From: Deminuibacter soli | GTDB taxonomy: Bacteria; Bacteroidota; Bacteroidia; Chitinophagales; Chitinophagaceae | Assembly (NCBI RefSeq): GCF_003412455.1 | Contig: NZ_QTJU01000002.1 | Location: forward strand, 248,001-312,000 | Reading direction: 5' to 3' | Length of the DNA stretch: 64,000 nt | Shown here: positions 15,262-24,996 of the stretch, one piece after another | Layout of the letters: the number at the start of each line of letters is the position of its first letter | How positions within the stretch are numbered: the first letter of the stretch is position 1 | Made by a program: the position numbers and the translations under genes | Notes under the pieces: generated by a model | Told to the model about the DNA's origin: nothing | The model's input: only the letters and a program-made list of their open reading frames with translations | Database searches by the model: none

Positions 15262-16797
15262 TTATTCCCATTCAATGGTTGCAGGCGGTTTGCTGCTGAT
15301 ATCGTACACAACGCGGTTAATGCCTCTTACGTTGTTGATAATTTCGTTCGACATGTTGGCCAGGAACTCGTAAGGCAGGTGTGCCCAATCGGCCGTCATA
15401 CCGTCTACTGAAGTCACGGCACGTAAAGCAACAGTGAATTCGTAGGTTCTTTCATCGCCCATTACACCCACGCTTTTTACAGGAAGCAGGATAGCGCCCG
15501 CCTGCCATACCTGGGTATACAGGTTATTGTCTTTTAAACCCTGGATGTAAATATGATCTGCTGCCTGCAGCAACTGCACTTTTTCTTCGGTTATTTCACC
15601 CAGTATGCGAATGGCCAAACCTGGTCCGGGAAAAGGATGGCGGTTGATCATATCGGTAGGGATGCCCAGCTCCAGGCCCACTTTGCGCACCTCGTCTTTA
15701 AACAGCAGGCGCAGCGGTTCAACCAGTGACAAGTGCATTTTCTCAGGCAAACCACCTACGTTGTGGTGCGATTTGATGGTTACCGAAGGGCCATGCACGC
15801 TCACGCTTTCAATTACATCGGGGTAAATGGTGCCCTGGCCAAGAAACTTCGCTTCTTTTATTTGTTCGGCCTCCTGCTGAAACACATCGATAAACAGTTT
15901 GCCGATGGTTTTGCGTTTGGCTTCGGGATCGGTTTTGCCTTTCAGCTCGTTGTAGAAAAGCTGTTTGGCGTTCACGCCTTTTACATTGAGGCCCAGTTGC
16001 TGGTAAGTAGCCAGTACCTGCTCAAATTCATCTTTGCGCAGTACGCCGTTGTCAACAAAAATACCATGCAGCCTGTCGCCGATGGCGCGACTGATGAGCG
16101 TTGCGGCTACCGTACTGTCAACGCCGCCGCTGAGGGCCATGATCACGTGTGCGTCGCCGATCTGTTTTTTCAGCTGCTCAATGGTTTCATGCACAAAAGA
16201 GGCAGGTGTCCAGTCTTGTTTGCAACCGCAGATATTGACCAGGAAATTATGTATAATCAGTTTGCCTTCTGTTGAATGGTATACTTCGGGGTGAAACTGT
16301 AAACCATACAGGGGCTGTGTATCGCCGCCGTTTTTCTTGAAAGCGGCTACAGGAATGCTTTCGGTAGTAGCGAGAATTTCAAAACCTTCAGGTATCCCGG
16401 TAATAGAATCACTGTGGCTCATCCATACCTGCGAATCGTTGCTGATGTTGTGCAGCAGCACATCATCCTGCTTTTTGGTGAGTTTGGCGCGGCCATATTC
16501 ACGTTTGTTCGATTTGTCAACCTTGCCGCCGAAAGCTTTGGCCGTAAGCTGCGCACCATAACAAACCCCCAGTACCGGCAGGCGGTTAATGATCCGGAGG
16601 ATATCTACTTCAGGCGCTTTTTCATCGTTCACACTAAATGGCGAACCGCTGAGAATTACACCTTTAATACTGCTGTCAATGTCGAATGGCTTGTGGTACG
16701 GAATAATTTCACAATACACGTTGGCCTCTCTTACTGCTCTGGCAATCAATTGAGTATATTGGCTGCCGAAGTCCAGGATAAGTATCTTCTCTGTCAT
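15262..16797 (-). CDS. guaA: GMP synthase (glutamine-hydrolysing)
   Basis: A 511-residue two-domain enzyme that converts XMP to GMP using glutamine and ATP. The N-terminal class I amidotransferase has its nucleophile Cys79 in GVCYGAQL and the His/Glu of [10 protein letters not shown]. The ATP-pyrophosphatase domain has the PP-loop [12 protein letters not shown]. The C-terminal dimerisation domain ends in KPPATIEWE as in the family. ATG 16797 is used because [20 protein letters not shown] is the standard start; the longer frame runs through the promoter region. Its upstream region is shared with a divergent lipoprotein gene. Confidence 0.96.
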   Translation of the reverse strand: MTEKILILDFGSQYTQLIARAVREANVYCEIIPYHKPFDIDSSIKGVILSGSPFSVNDEKAPEVDILRIINRLPVLGVCYGAQLTAKAFGGKVDKSNKREYGRAKLTKKQDDVLLHNISNDSQVWMSHSDSITGIPEGFEILATTESIPVAAFKKNGGDTQPLYGLQFHPEVYHSTEGKLIIHNFLVNICGCKQDWTPASFVHETIEQLKKQIGDAHVIMALSGGVDSTVAATLISRAIGDRLHGIFVDNGVLRKDEFEQVLATYQQLGLNVKGVNAKQLFYNELKGKTDPEAKRKTIGKLFIDVFQQEAEQIKEAKFLGQGTIYPDVIESVSVHGPSVTIKSHHNVGGLPEKMHLSLVEPLRLLFKDEVRKVGLELGIPTDMINRHPFPGPGLAIRILGEITEEKVQLLQAADHIYIQGLKDNNLYTQVWQAGAILLPVKSVGVMGDERTYEFTVALRAVTSVDGMTADWAHLPYEFLANMSNEIINNVRGINRVVYDISSKPPATIEWE

Positions 16798-16944
16798 GGC
16801 CGCGAAGGTACAAAAAATTGGAGGAGGAGTTGCCAATGAAACACATTCACTGCCTGTTGCAGGCAGGGTATTTTTATAAACGGCAAGGCGCGTAACGGCC
16901 TGCTTACATAAGTTTTTGTATTTTCCCGCCACAAAACATGAACT

Positions 16945-17673
16945 ATGAACAAACTGCTTTTACTGGCCTGCGCTGCCGGATTTGCTTTCGGCTCCTGTCG
17001 CGGATTTGACCAACGACAGGTAAAAGGCAACGGCAATGTGACTTCTGAAACACGCACCATCACCAGCGCCAACGATATTGAGATTTACGGTGATTTTACT
17101 GTAGACATCATACCCGACCCTTCTACCACTTCGCTTACGCTTGATGCTGATGCCAACCTGCTGCCCTATATTGAAACCGGGATGGACAACGGACACCTGG
17201 TGATTAAAACAAAAGAACATACCTGGCTGAGGCCGGCGGGCAAAATGCATGTAACCATCCATACGCCTAAACTGGAATCGGTTGATATCAGCGGCAGCAC
17301 CATTGTAACCGGTAAAGGCAAGTTCAGCGGTGGCAACAAGCTGGAGCTCGACATTTCGGGCGATGGCAAAATAAACCTGGAAGTAAATACACCCAAAGTA
17401 TCGGGCACCATCAGCGGCTCGGGCGATATGAATATTGCCGGTGAAACCCAGAACCTGGATGTGGACATTTCCGGCTCAGGCAATTTCTGGGGCGAAAACC
17501 TGAAATCAGAAGACGCCAAAATTGAAATCACCGGCAGCGGTGATGCAAAAGTATTTGCCGATGTGCAGCTGAAAGCAGGCATTACCGGCTCGGGCAAAAT
17601 CCTGTACAGGGGCAATGGAAATGTATCGTCTGAGATTACAGGCTCGGGTACGGTGAAGAAAATGGAGAATTGA
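16945..17673 (+). CDS. head-GIN domain (DUF2807) lipoprotein
   Basis: A 242-residue predicted lipoprotein: the N-terminus [18 protein letters not shown] ends at lipobox Cys18. From about residue 35 on it is a DUF2807 beta-helix built of repeated strands with the recurring motif ISGSG ([32 protein letters not shown]). The family is common in Bacteroidota, cell-envelope located, and described as a putative adhesin; the real function is not established. It ends just before a heptad array and a strong bidirectional terminator. Confidence 0.85.
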   Translation: MNKLLLLACAAGFAFGSCRGFDQRQVKGNGNVTSETRTITSANDIEIYGDFTVDIIPDPSTTSLTLDADANLLPYIETGMDNGHLVIKTKEHTWLRPAGKMHVTIHTPKLESVDISGSTIVTGKGKFSGGNKLELDISGDGKINLEVNTPKVSGTISGSGDMNIAGETQNLDVDISGSGNFWGENLKSEDAKIEITGSGDAKVFADVQLKAGITGSGKILYRGNGNVSSEITGSGTVKKMEN

Positions 17674-17679
17674 GGGGGC

Positions 17680-17714
17680 GTTTAAGGTTTAACGTTTAAT
17701 GTTTGACGTTTTTA
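17680..17714. repeat. heptad tandem array D
   Basis: Five perfectly phased 7-nt units with consensus GTTTAAN (GTTTAAG, GTTTAAC and variants), directly after the DUF2807 stop codon and abutting the terminator. Confidence 0.75.
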
Positions 17715-17748
17715 TAAGCAAAGGGCCGCACTGCGGCCCTTTGCTTAT
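17714..17748. terminator. bidirectional intrinsic terminator
   Basis: Perfect 16-bp stem (ATAAGCAAAGGGCCGC and its complement) with a 3-nt loop, between the convergent DUF2807 and M14 peptidase genes. Confidence 0.85.
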
Positions 17749-17761
17749 TGTATGGTTTGCC

Positions 17762-17803
17762 CGGACGACCCTCGGACGATCCCCGGGCGATGCTATTTTG
17801 GAC
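17762..17803. repeat. 11-nt tandem array E with CTATTTT motif
   Basis: Three 11-nt units with consensus CGGACGATCCY at 17762-17794. They run into CGATGCTATTTTGGAC (17788-17803), the third copy of the motif seen at 13732 and 13763. The array lies between the terminator and the M14 peptidase stop codon. Confidence 0.5.
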
Positions 17804-17825
17804 AGATTTTAGCTGTTCCCGGGGC

Positions 17826-19550
17826 TTAATTTAACCGGTAAACAGGGTAACGCAGGTGTGCGGGCTCGTACCAGGGGGAGTGTTTGTACACAAAATCGAG
17901 TTGGGCGCTGGCTGAGCCGGCAAACAGCGGGTCGGCCTTTCTTTTGGCTTCCAGCTGCTGCTGCAGTTCGGGATGTTGTTGCAGGTAGGGGCCTGCCACA
18001 TCTTCCCAGCGGTAATTGCTGTACCCTTCTTTCTGCTGTAATACGGCATCAAAGAAGTTCCAGCTGAAAAAGCTGTCATCACCCAGCGGTTCCAGGGTTT
18101 CCATAATGTAGCGGTCTGCACGCTGGCCGGTATAAACAATATAATCGCCTTTCACAAAACGCTGTTCAGTGGCATGTTCCGATAGTTTAATATCGGTATT
18201 GCGGTGGTGTTTTTCAAAAGCGCGTGACTGTGCCTTGTAATCGTCAATATGATAATAGCTGACGGTGATGGTGGTGTCTTGTGTGAATTGTGTCATTTGG
18301 ACACCATTTGCCGCCAGCCGTTCAATAGCCTGCTGCCAGCCGCGGGGAATGATGTAAGCCCTGGGTTTCTGCACATTTACGGCAGCTTTGAATGTATTGT
18401 AAAAGCGCACGTCTTTTTCAAAAGGCTGGCTGTGATCGTAATACATGCGGGGCATACCGGTTACATCGCTGGTTTTGGTGGCAGTGGCGTATCCTTTAAA
18501 ACGAATGTATTCAAACTGTGTAGTATCAGCCTGCCAGCTCAGCGTAATGTTCTGCTGCTGCATGCTGGCGGCAATGGCAGCTGCACGTTCGGCAATAATG
18601 CTGTCGCGCATCAGGGAGGCCTGCTCCATCATGGTCTGCATAAGCGCATAGGTGCTGTGAACGCGGTCTGCATAAGGTTTCAGCATATGTGTTTCGGGCA
18701 TAAACGCCAGGGTTTGAAACAGGGTGGCATAACCGCTGCTGTAACGCGGGGGATCGTAAAAGGCCATCCATCCTTTTTCAGGATTGCCTTCTTCAAAATT
18801 CACATACGGCACCAGGTCCCATTTTTTCTGCTGCATGCCTTTGTACAGGGCAGGCTCAAAACGATTGTGTAAAAATTCACCCAGGTTGCCGCCCAGTTTG
18901 TTGTGCTGGGTGGTGAGTAAGGTCATGGTATGCTGGTAATCGGCACCGTCACTCACATGGTTGTCGATAAAAATATCGGGTTGCAGCCATTGGAAAATGT
19001 GTGTAAACGCTATGGCATCTTTTGAATCTGCCTTAATAAAATCCCTGTTGAGATCGAGGTTTTGTGCGTTTCCCCTGAAGCCGTATGCTTCGGGGCCGTT
19101 CTGGTTTACGCGCGAAAAGCTGCCCCTGTTCAGCGATCCGCCGATGTTGTACACGGGAATAATGGCCAGCACAACATTATCGGGTGTCGCAATTTTTTGT
19201 TGCAGCAAATCGCGCAGCAACTGCATGCTGGCATCAATACCGTCTGGTTCGCCGGGGTGAATGCCGTTGTTCACCAGGATTACCACTTTATGTCCGGCAC
19301 GCCATTGGCTGGGCGTAAACTGCTTGTCTTTACTGTAAATGACCAACGATAAAGGATACCCTGCATCAGTTGTGTCGAATGAACGAATGTGAACAGAACT
19401 AAACAAAGCTTGCAGCTGGCGGTAATAAGCGATACTTTCAAAGTAGGTGGCAGAGGCTTGTTCCCTGCTTTTTTCAAAAGGTGTGGCAAGGTTTTGGGCC
19501 CTGGAAAAGAAAACCGTAAAAAATGCTGCAATAAGAAGAGGTTTTTTCAT
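17826..19550 (-). CDS. M14-family zinc carboxypeptidase, exported
   Basis: A 574-residue protein with a signal peptide (MKKPLLIAAFFTVFFSRAQ). The catalytic domain occupies about residues 60-330. The zinc motif is IHPGEPDG (His98, Glu101), a further His lies in DNHVSDGADYQHT, and the region PETHMLKPYADR is where the catalytic Glu is expected. The C-terminal 200 residues are an accessory beta-rich domain. Family members release C-terminal residues from peptides or process cell-wall peptides. The gene is divergent from a response regulator with only 29 nt between start codons, so their promoters must overlap each other or the coding regions. Confidence 0.85.
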   Translation of the reverse strand: MKKPLLIAAFFTVFFSRAQNLATPFEKSREQASATYFESIAYYRQLQALFSSVHIRSFDTTDAGYPLSLVIYSKDKQFTPSQWRAGHKVVILVNNGIHPGEPDGIDASMQLLRDLLQQKIATPDNVVLAIIPVYNIGGSLNRGSFSRVNQNGPEAYGFRGNAQNLDLNRDFIKADSKDAIAFTHIFQWLQPDIFIDNHVSDGADYQHTMTLLTTQHNKLGGNLGEFLHNRFEPALYKGMQQKKWDLVPYVNFEEGNPEKGWMAFYDPPRYSSGYATLFQTLAFMPETHMLKPYADRVHSTYALMQTMMEQASLMRDSIIAERAAAIAASMQQQNITLSWQADTTQFEYIRFKGYATATKTSDVTGMPRMYYDHSQPFEKDVRFYNTFKAAVNVQKPRAYIIPRGWQQAIERLAANGVQMTQFTQDTTITVSYYHIDDYKAQSRAFEKHHRNTDIKLSEHATEQRFVKGDYIVYTGQRADRYIMETLEPLGDDSFFSWNFFDAVLQQKEGYSNYRWEDVAGPYLQQHPELQQQLEAKRKADPLFAGSASAQLDFVYKHSPWYEPAHLRYPVYRLN

Positions 19551-19579
19551 TAATTTGAATTTGAAATCTATACAAAGTA

Positions 19580-20278
19580 ATGGAAAACGTTTATAGAATC
19601 CTGTTAGCCGAAGATGAACCCAAGCTCAGCCAGGTGATTCAGGAAGAATTAAACAGGCAGGGATACCAGACAGATGTGGCTTTTGACGGGATGATTGCCG
19701 AGAAATTGTTTAAACAGCACGGGTATTCACTGGTACTGCTCGACATCAATCTGCCCTATAAAAACGGGCTGGCCCTGTGCAAAGAGTTCAGGGATCACAA
19801 TAAGCATGTGCCCATTATTATGTTAACTGCACTGGGTGAAATTCATGACAAGATGGATGCTTTTAACCTGGGTGCAGATGATTACATCGTTAAACCTTTC
19901 CATTTTGATGAGCTGTTTGCGCGCATCAAGGTATTCCTGAAACGTGCAGATGCAGCCAATGAAGTAGGCGAAAAAATTGCCGTAGCCGATATGGAAATTG
20001 ACATGGAAAATAAAACCGTGAACCGTTCCGGCAAAAATATCAACCTTACTGCAAAAGAATTTGCCCTGCTGGTATTGCTTTCCCGCCACAAAGGCAAAGT
20101 AATTTCAAAACAGGAAATCCTGGAAAAGGTATGGGAGCTGAGTTTTGATACCGGTACCAATACGATTGAAGTGTACATCAGTTTTCTGCGCAATAAGATT
20201 GATAAACCTTTTGAAACAAAACTCATTCATACCAAACCAGGCTTTGGCTACTACGTGAGAGAAACGCCCCTGTCATGA
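19580..20278 (+). CDS. OmpR/PhoB-family response regulator
   Basis: A 232-residue two-domain regulator. In the receiver domain (residues 6-120) the acidic pair lies in LLAEDEPK, the phospho-acceptor is Asp55 in LLDINLPYKNG and the conserved Lys is in DDYIVKPF. The winged-helix DNA-binding domain (about 130-228) has GTNTIEVYISFLRNKID and IHTKPGFGYYVRE. It overlaps the kinase gene by 4 nt (ATGA), forming a two-component system. The stimulus is unknown. The divergent M14 peptidase gene is a possible target by position only. Confidence 0.93.
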   Translation: MENVYRILLAEDEPKLSQVIQEELNRQGYQTDVAFDGMIAEKLFKQHGYSLVLLDINLPYKNGLALCKEFRDHNKHVPIIMLTALGEIHDKMDAFNLGADDYIVKPFHFDELFARIKVFLKRADAANEVGEKIAVADMEIDMENKTVNRSGKNINLTAKEFALLVLLSRHKGKVISKQEILEKVWELSFDTGTNTIEVYISFLRNKIDKPFETKLIHTKPGFGYYVRETPLS

Positions 20279-21645
20279 ACCTGAAGTTCAAGTTTGCGTT
20301 GCTGTTCAGCTTGCTGGTGTTTGTTATACTAACTGCCTCCGTTTCGCTGATTTATATTTTATTCGCTGATAACAGGCACAACGATTTCAGCAAAAGATTA
20401 TGGGCGAAAGATGTGCAGCAATACCAGGCATACTATCATACCAACAGCTTCGATTCAGCCCTTTTTCCCGATACAGACCGCATTGCTGCCCGCCAGTTTT
20501 TTGCGCTGCACACCGTTATCGTTGATTCATCGATGCGGGTAATATATGCAAACCCCGAAACGCTGCACTATACCATCGACACCAATTTTCTCCGCTCCAT
20601 ACGCAGTCATGGTGTTTTTAATTTCAGCGAAGACAAACGCGAGGGGGTAGGGGTATTTATTAATGAAGACCATCATCCTGCCTATGTTATCAGCTCTGCA
20701 CTCGACAAGTACGGGCTGCTGCGTTTGGGCAGGCTGCGCATTTATGCAGCCCTGGTACTGCTGGGCAGCATTATTATTACCGTGATATTTGTTACCTTAT
20801 TTGTAGGGCAGCTTACCCGGCCACTGTTAAAACTGGGTGAGCAAATGCAGCGCGTTACCGAAAGCAACCTGCGCGAAAGGGTGGATGTGAAAAATGACTA
20901 CAGCGAGCTGTCGGGCATTGCCTCCAACTTTAACGATATGCTCGACAGGCTGCAGAAAGGATTTGAATTCCAGAAAAGTTTTGTACACCATGCCTCGCAC
21001 GAGCTGCGTACCCCGCTGGCCAGCATGCTTTCGCAAACAGAAGCCGCATTGCGCCGCGAGCTTACTGCCGAAGAAGCAAGGGGCGTGCTGCAGTCGTTAA
21101 AAGAAGACCAGCAGGAACTGATTGAACTAACCAATTCCTTGCTGCTGTTATCGCAGTACGAACAGGTATCGTACTCGCTGGACTGGCCAAAAGTGCGGCT
21201 CGATGAAATTTTGTACGATACCATTGAAATGGTGAAGCGCATGTTCCAGGGCATTACTATTTCGCTGGAGTTTACCCATGTGCCCGAAAATGAATTGTAC
21301 CTGAGCATCCGCGGCAACGATGCCTTGCTGCGTTCGGCCTTCCGTAATTTAATACGCAACGCCTTCCAGTATTCAGACAATAAAAATGTACAGCTGATTA
21401 TCGAAGCAGATCATGATGTAATAAAACTGCATTTCCTCAACAGGGGAAAAGTACTGAGCAGGCCGGAACAGGAGCGTTTGTTTATCCCGTTTTTCAGGGG
21501 AGAAAACGCCATGAAGAAAAGAGGCTTTGGTTTGGGCCTCTCCATTGTACGTCGCATTGTGCTGTTACACAAAGGGCAGGTTACCTACAGCAACAATACC
21601 GGTAATGAAAACTGCTTTACAGTAAGCTTTCACAAAACGGCATAA
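20275..21645 (+). CDS. HAMP-containing sensor histidine kinase
   Basis: A 456-residue membrane kinase. TM1 covers about residues 7-30, an extracytoplasmic sensor region of about 120 residues follows, and TM2 covers about 157-178. A HAMP linker (178-232) leads to the HisKA domain with phospho-His242 in FVHHASHELRTPL. The HATPase domain has the N-box NLIRNAFQYSD and the glycine motif GFGLGLSIVRRI. Partner of the response regulator it overlaps. The sensor region shows no recognisable fold. Confidence 0.92.
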   Translation: MNLKFKFALLFSLLVFVILTASVSLIYILFADNRHNDFSKRLWAKDVQQYQAYYHTNSFDSALFPDTDRIAARQFFALHTVIVDSSMRVIYANPETLHYTIDTNFLRSIRSHGVFNFSEDKREGVGVFINEDHHPAYVISSALDKYGLLRLGRLRIYAALVLLGSIIITVIFVTLFVGQLTRPLLKLGEQMQRVTESNLRERVDVKNDYSELSGIASNFNDMLDRLQKGFEFQKSFVHHASHELRTPLASMLSQTEAALRRELTAEEARGVLQSLKEDQQELIELTNSLLLLSQYEQVSYSLDWPKVRLDEILYDTIEMVKRMFQGITISLEFTHVPENELYLSIRGNDALLRSAFRNLIRNAFQYSDNKNVQLIIEADHDVIKLHFLNRGKVLSRPEQERLFIPFFRGENAMKKRGFGLGLSIVRRIVLLHKGQVTYSNNTGNENCFTVSFHKTA

Positions 21646-21682
21646 AAAAAACCAGCAAGTTGAACAGTGTCATCCTGCCGGT
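21644..21682 (-). terminator. intrinsic terminator after rpsT
   Basis: On the minus strand a 7-bp stem (ACCGGCA / TGCTGGT, one G-T pair) is followed by seven T. The T run overlaps the stop codon of the convergent kinase gene. Confidence 0.65.
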
Positions 21683-21710
21683 AAAAAAAAATATATTGTT
21701 GCAAGCGGAA

Positions 21711-21962
21711 CTAAGCTTTCGCTGCCTGTTTAGCCAATTTGCTTTTCAGGTTCGCAGCTTTGTTTTTGTGAATTACACCACGCTTAGCCAGTTTATCAAT
21801 CATTGATACTACAGAAGGTAATTGCTCAGTGTAAGATTTCTCTTCCTTCACAGCTTTCAGGTCACGAATTGCATTACGGGTTGTTTTGCCGTAATAGCGG
21901 TTTCTTTCCCTGCGTTTCTCCGCTTGGCGCACATCTTTCTTTGTAGCTTTGTGGTTTGCCAT
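21711..21962 (-). CDS. rpsT: 30S ribosomal protein S20
   Basis: An 83-residue, highly basic, helical protein that binds 16S rRNA early in small-subunit assembly. It shows the S20 pattern [21 protein letters not shown], a central [17 protein letters not shown] and an Ala/Lys-rich end. The length is typical. Single-gene unit with its own promoter and terminator. Confidence 0.96.
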   Translation of the reverse strand: MANHKATKKDVRQAEKRRERNRYYGKTTRNAIRDLKAVKEEKSYTEQLPSVVSMIDKLAKRGVIHKNKAANLKSKLAKQAAKA

Positions 21963-21982
21963 GATTTCTTTTTTGAGGACGG

Positions 21983-22013
21983 CAAAGGTAGCCCTAATAT
22001 TTGAAAAAGGAAA
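21983..22013 (-). promoter_or_regulatory. putative rpsT promoter
   Basis: Minus strand: TTTC at 22013-22010, 19-nt spacer, TACCTTTG at 21990-21983. This matches the TTTG / TAnnTTTG pattern with one change in the -33 box, and the ATG is 20 nt downstream. Confidence 0.5.
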
Positions 22014-22171
22014 AAATCAGCGATTTTTTTTTGAAATCCTTTTTTCCGTCAAATTTTAGCAGAATTATACCAAAAAATCGGTTAAGCGCCGGAAAGATTG
22101 CCAATATTTTCTGCATGCAATCCACGATATTTGCAAACAATTCTTTCAAAACAAGGATAAAACAGCCCGGC

Positions 22172-24910
22172 ATGAAGGACTTTTCTTATATAACGAACTC
22201 GCATCCAGCTTACATTGAGAATTTGTACAAGGACTATATAGCCAACCCCACCAATGTAGATCCTGAATTGAAGAAATTTTTTGAAGGTTTTGATTTCGCT
22301 CTCGGAACCGTAAATGGCAATGGCGCTGCAGCCGGCACATCTGTAGACAGTGCGCAGCTTTCCAAAGAATTTTCGGTTTACCAGCTGATACAGGCGTACC
22401 GTAAAAAAGGCCACCTGATCGCTAAAACAAATCCCATCCGTCCCCGTAAAGACAGGCACGCCAACCTGGAACTCAAATACTTCGGTTTAACCGACGCAGA
22501 CCTCGCCGGCAGCTTTGAAGCCGGTAAATTTATCGGTCTCGGCAAAGCCAGTCTTAAAAATATCATCGCACGCCTCGAGCAGGTATATGCCTCTTCTGTA
22601 GGTGTTGAATTCAGTTCTTTAAACGACAGCGAACGTGCCGCATGGGTACAGAAAGCTGCTGAAGAACGTTTAAATCAGCCTGTTACGCTGGAACAGCGCC
22701 GTCACATCATGGAAAAGATAAACCAGGGTGTGATTTTCGAAAAATTTCTGCATACCAAGTACATCGGCCAGAAACGCTTCTCCCTGGAAGGTGGTGAATC
22801 CCTGATTCCTGCCCTCGATGCCATTATCAACAAGGCAGCCAAAAACGACGTAAAAGAAGTAGTGATAGGCATGGCTCACCGCGGCCGCCTGAACGTGCTG
22901 GCCAATATTCTCGGTAAAACATACGAACAGATATTCAGTGAATTTGAAGGCATTGTGCCTGCAGACAAAACCATGGGCAGCGGCGACGTGAAGTACCACC
23001 TGGGCTTCAGCAGCGACCACGTTTCACCCGATGGCCATACCATTAACCTGCAGCTTTGCCCCAACCCCTCGCACCTCGAGGTGGTAAACCCGGTTGTTGC
23101 CGGTTTTGCGCGTTCTAAAGCCAATGTGCTGTACAATGCCGATTACGACAAAATTCTGCCGATATTAATACATGGCGATGCCGCTATCGCCGGTCAGGGT
23201 ATTACTTACGAAGTAGCCCAGATGAGCGAGCTGCCCGGTTACTCCGTAGGCGGTACCGTACACATCGTAATCAACAACCAGATTGGTTTTACCACTGATT
23301 TTGACGATGCACGCAGCTCGGATTACTGTACAGCCATTGCAGCCATTACCCAAAGCCCTGTGCTGCACATTAACGGCGACGATGTGGAAGCCGTGGTAAA
23401 AGCAGTGGAAATTGCCACAGACTACCGCCAGCAGTTTAATTCAGACATTTATATCGATATTCTTTGCTACAGGCGCCATGGCCACAACGAAGGTGATGAG
23501 CCCAAGTTTACGCAGCCTGCCCTGTACGCACTGATTGATAAACATCCCAACCCAAGGGAAGTGTACATGGAATACCTGGTGAAAAACGGGGAAAATGCGG
23601 TACAAGACCTGGCTAAGGAGATGGAAAAGAAATTCTGGGCCGATCTTCAGGAACGCCTGGATGAAATTCGCCAGAAACCACGCCCTTACAGCTACCAGAA
23701 GCCTGAACTGTGGTGGCGTGAACTGCGCAAAGCCAAAGCAGAAGACTTTAACCAGTCGCCTGTAACTGCCATCAGCGAAGAGCAGGTAAAAAGCCTGTTT
23801 GGCGGACTGATGAAATGGCCTGCAGATTTTAACCCGCTGAAAAAAGTGGAAAAACTGCTGCAGGAAAAAGTCAAGCTGTTTGATGCAGAACAGAAACTTG
23901 ACTGGGCAACCGGTGAGCTGCTGGCTTACGCGAGCATTTTAACCGAAGGCAAAGATGTGCGTATGAGCGGTGAAGACGTAAAACGTGGTACCTTCTCTCA
24001 CAGGCATGCCGTGTTGTTCGACGAAGCAACCAACAAAGAATACAACAGGCTCAATCATTTCCAGGAAAAACAAGGCAAATTCCGCGTGTTTAACTCCCTG
24101 CTGAGTGAATACGGTGTGCTGGGTTTTGAATACGGTTACGCCATGTCTAACCCCAATGCGCTGGTACTGTGGGAAGCCCAGTACGGTGACTTTGTAAATG
24201 GTGCGCAGATGGTGATTGACCAGTATATTTCGAGCGCAGAAGAGAAATGGGGAACCATGAGCGGCGTGGTAATGCTGCTGCCGCACGGTTATGAAGGCGG
24301 TGGGCCCGACCACTCGAGCGCGCGTCTCGAAAGGTTTTTGCAGATGAGTGCCGAGCTCAACATGATCGTCACCAATATCACAACTGCTGCAAACTTCTTC
24401 CATGCACTGCGCAGGCAGCTGGCATGGCCGTTCCGCAAACCGCTGATTAATATGGCGCCCAAGGCCAACCTGCGTCATGTGGGCAGTTACAGCCATATCA
24501 GCGAGTTTACAACCGGCGGCTTCAAGGAAGTGCTGGACGATACAGCAGTGAAAGATGCAGCTGCAGTGAAAAAAGTGCTCGTATGCTCAGGCAAACTGTA
24601 CTTTGAACTGGCAGACCGCCGTGCAAAGGAAAACAGGACAGATATTGCGATTATACGCCTGGAACAGCTGTACCCGCTGCCTGTTCAGCAAATTGAAGTA
24701 CTGTATAAAAAATACGGTAAAGCCCTGTGGTACTGGGTTCAGGAAGAACCGCTGAACATGGGCGCTGCTTCCTTCCTGCAAATGAACCTGAAAGACACGG
24801 TGAACTTTGGTGTAATCAGCAGAAATGCGAGCGCATCTACCGCCACTGGTTTTGCAAAAGTGCATGCACAGGAACAGGCAGATATTATTGAAATGGCGTT
24901 CACGATATAG
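22172..24910 (+). CDS. sucA: 2-oxoglutarate dehydrogenase E1 component
   Basis: A 912-residue thiamine-diphosphate enzyme that decarboxylates 2-oxoglutarate and passes the succinyl group to E2 in the TCA cycle. Motifs: the E1 N-terminal helix SYITNSHPAYIENLYKDY, active-site IGMAHRGRLNVLANI, HPSHLEVVNPVV, the diphosphate/metal-binding HGDAAIAGQG and NNQIGFTT, and the transketolase-like C-terminal half with LLPHGYEGGGPDHSS. ATG 22172 is chosen because the E1 N-terminal motif starts there; the frame extends 57 codons further into the rpsT promoter region. Followed by sucB after 86 nt. Confidence 0.95.
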   Translation: MKDFSYITNSHPAYIENLYKDYIANPTNVDPELKKFFEGFDFALGTVNGNGAAAGTSVDSAQLSKEFSVYQLIQAYRKKGHLIAKTNPIRPRKDRHANLELKYFGLTDADLAGSFEAGKFIGLGKASLKNIIARLEQVYASSVGVEFSSLNDSERAAWVQKAAEERLNQPVTLEQRRHIMEKINQGVIFEKFLHTKYIGQKRFSLEGGESLIPALDAIINKAAKNDVKEVVIGMAHRGRLNVLANILGKTYEQIFSEFEGIVPADKTMGSGDVKYHLGFSSDHVSPDGHTINLQLCPNPSHLEVVNPVVAGFARSKANVLYNADYDKILPILIHGDAAIAGQGITYEVAQMSELPGYSVGGTVHIVINNQIGFTTDFDDARSSDYCTAIAAITQSPVLHINGDDVEAVVKAVEIATDYRQQFNSDIYIDILCYRRHGHNEGDEPKFTQPALYALIDKHPNPREVYMEYLVKNGENAVQDLAKEMEKKFWADLQERLDEIRQKPRPYSYQKPELWWRELRKAKAEDFNQSPVTAISEEQVKSLFGGLMKWPADFNPLKKVEKLLQEKVKLFDAEQKLDWATGELLAYASILTEGKDVRMSGEDVKRGTFSHRHAVLFDEATNKEYNRLNHFQEKQGKFRVFNSLLSEYGVLGFEYGYAMSNPNALVLWEAQYGDFVNGAQMVIDQYISSAEEKWGTMSGVVMLLPHGYEGGGPDHSSARLERFLQMSAELNMIVTNITTAANFFHALRRQLAWPFRKPLINMAPKANLRHVGSYSHISEFTTGGFKEVLDDTAVKDAAAVKKVLVCSGKLYFELADRRAKENRTDIAIIRLEQLYPLPVQQIEVLYKKYGKALWYWVQEEPLNMGAASFLQMNLKDTVNFGVISRNASASTATGFAKVHAQEQADIIEMAFTI

Positions 24911-24996
24911 TAGCGAAGCAATAGACCAAGTATTTAAGACGTAAAAAATATAAACCAGCCAAACAGGCTGCAGACCTAATTACGAAACAGACTTTT

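Noticed and set aside
16850-16866. Terminator or riboswitch in the guaA / DUF2807 divergent region
   Set aside because: A short CTGCCTG/CAGGCAG hairpin exists but neither a purine aptamer nor a proper T run on the relevant strand.
22001-22171. 57-residue N-terminal extension of SucA
   Set aside because: It crosses the rpsT promoter region and does not match E1; the normal N-terminus is at 22172.
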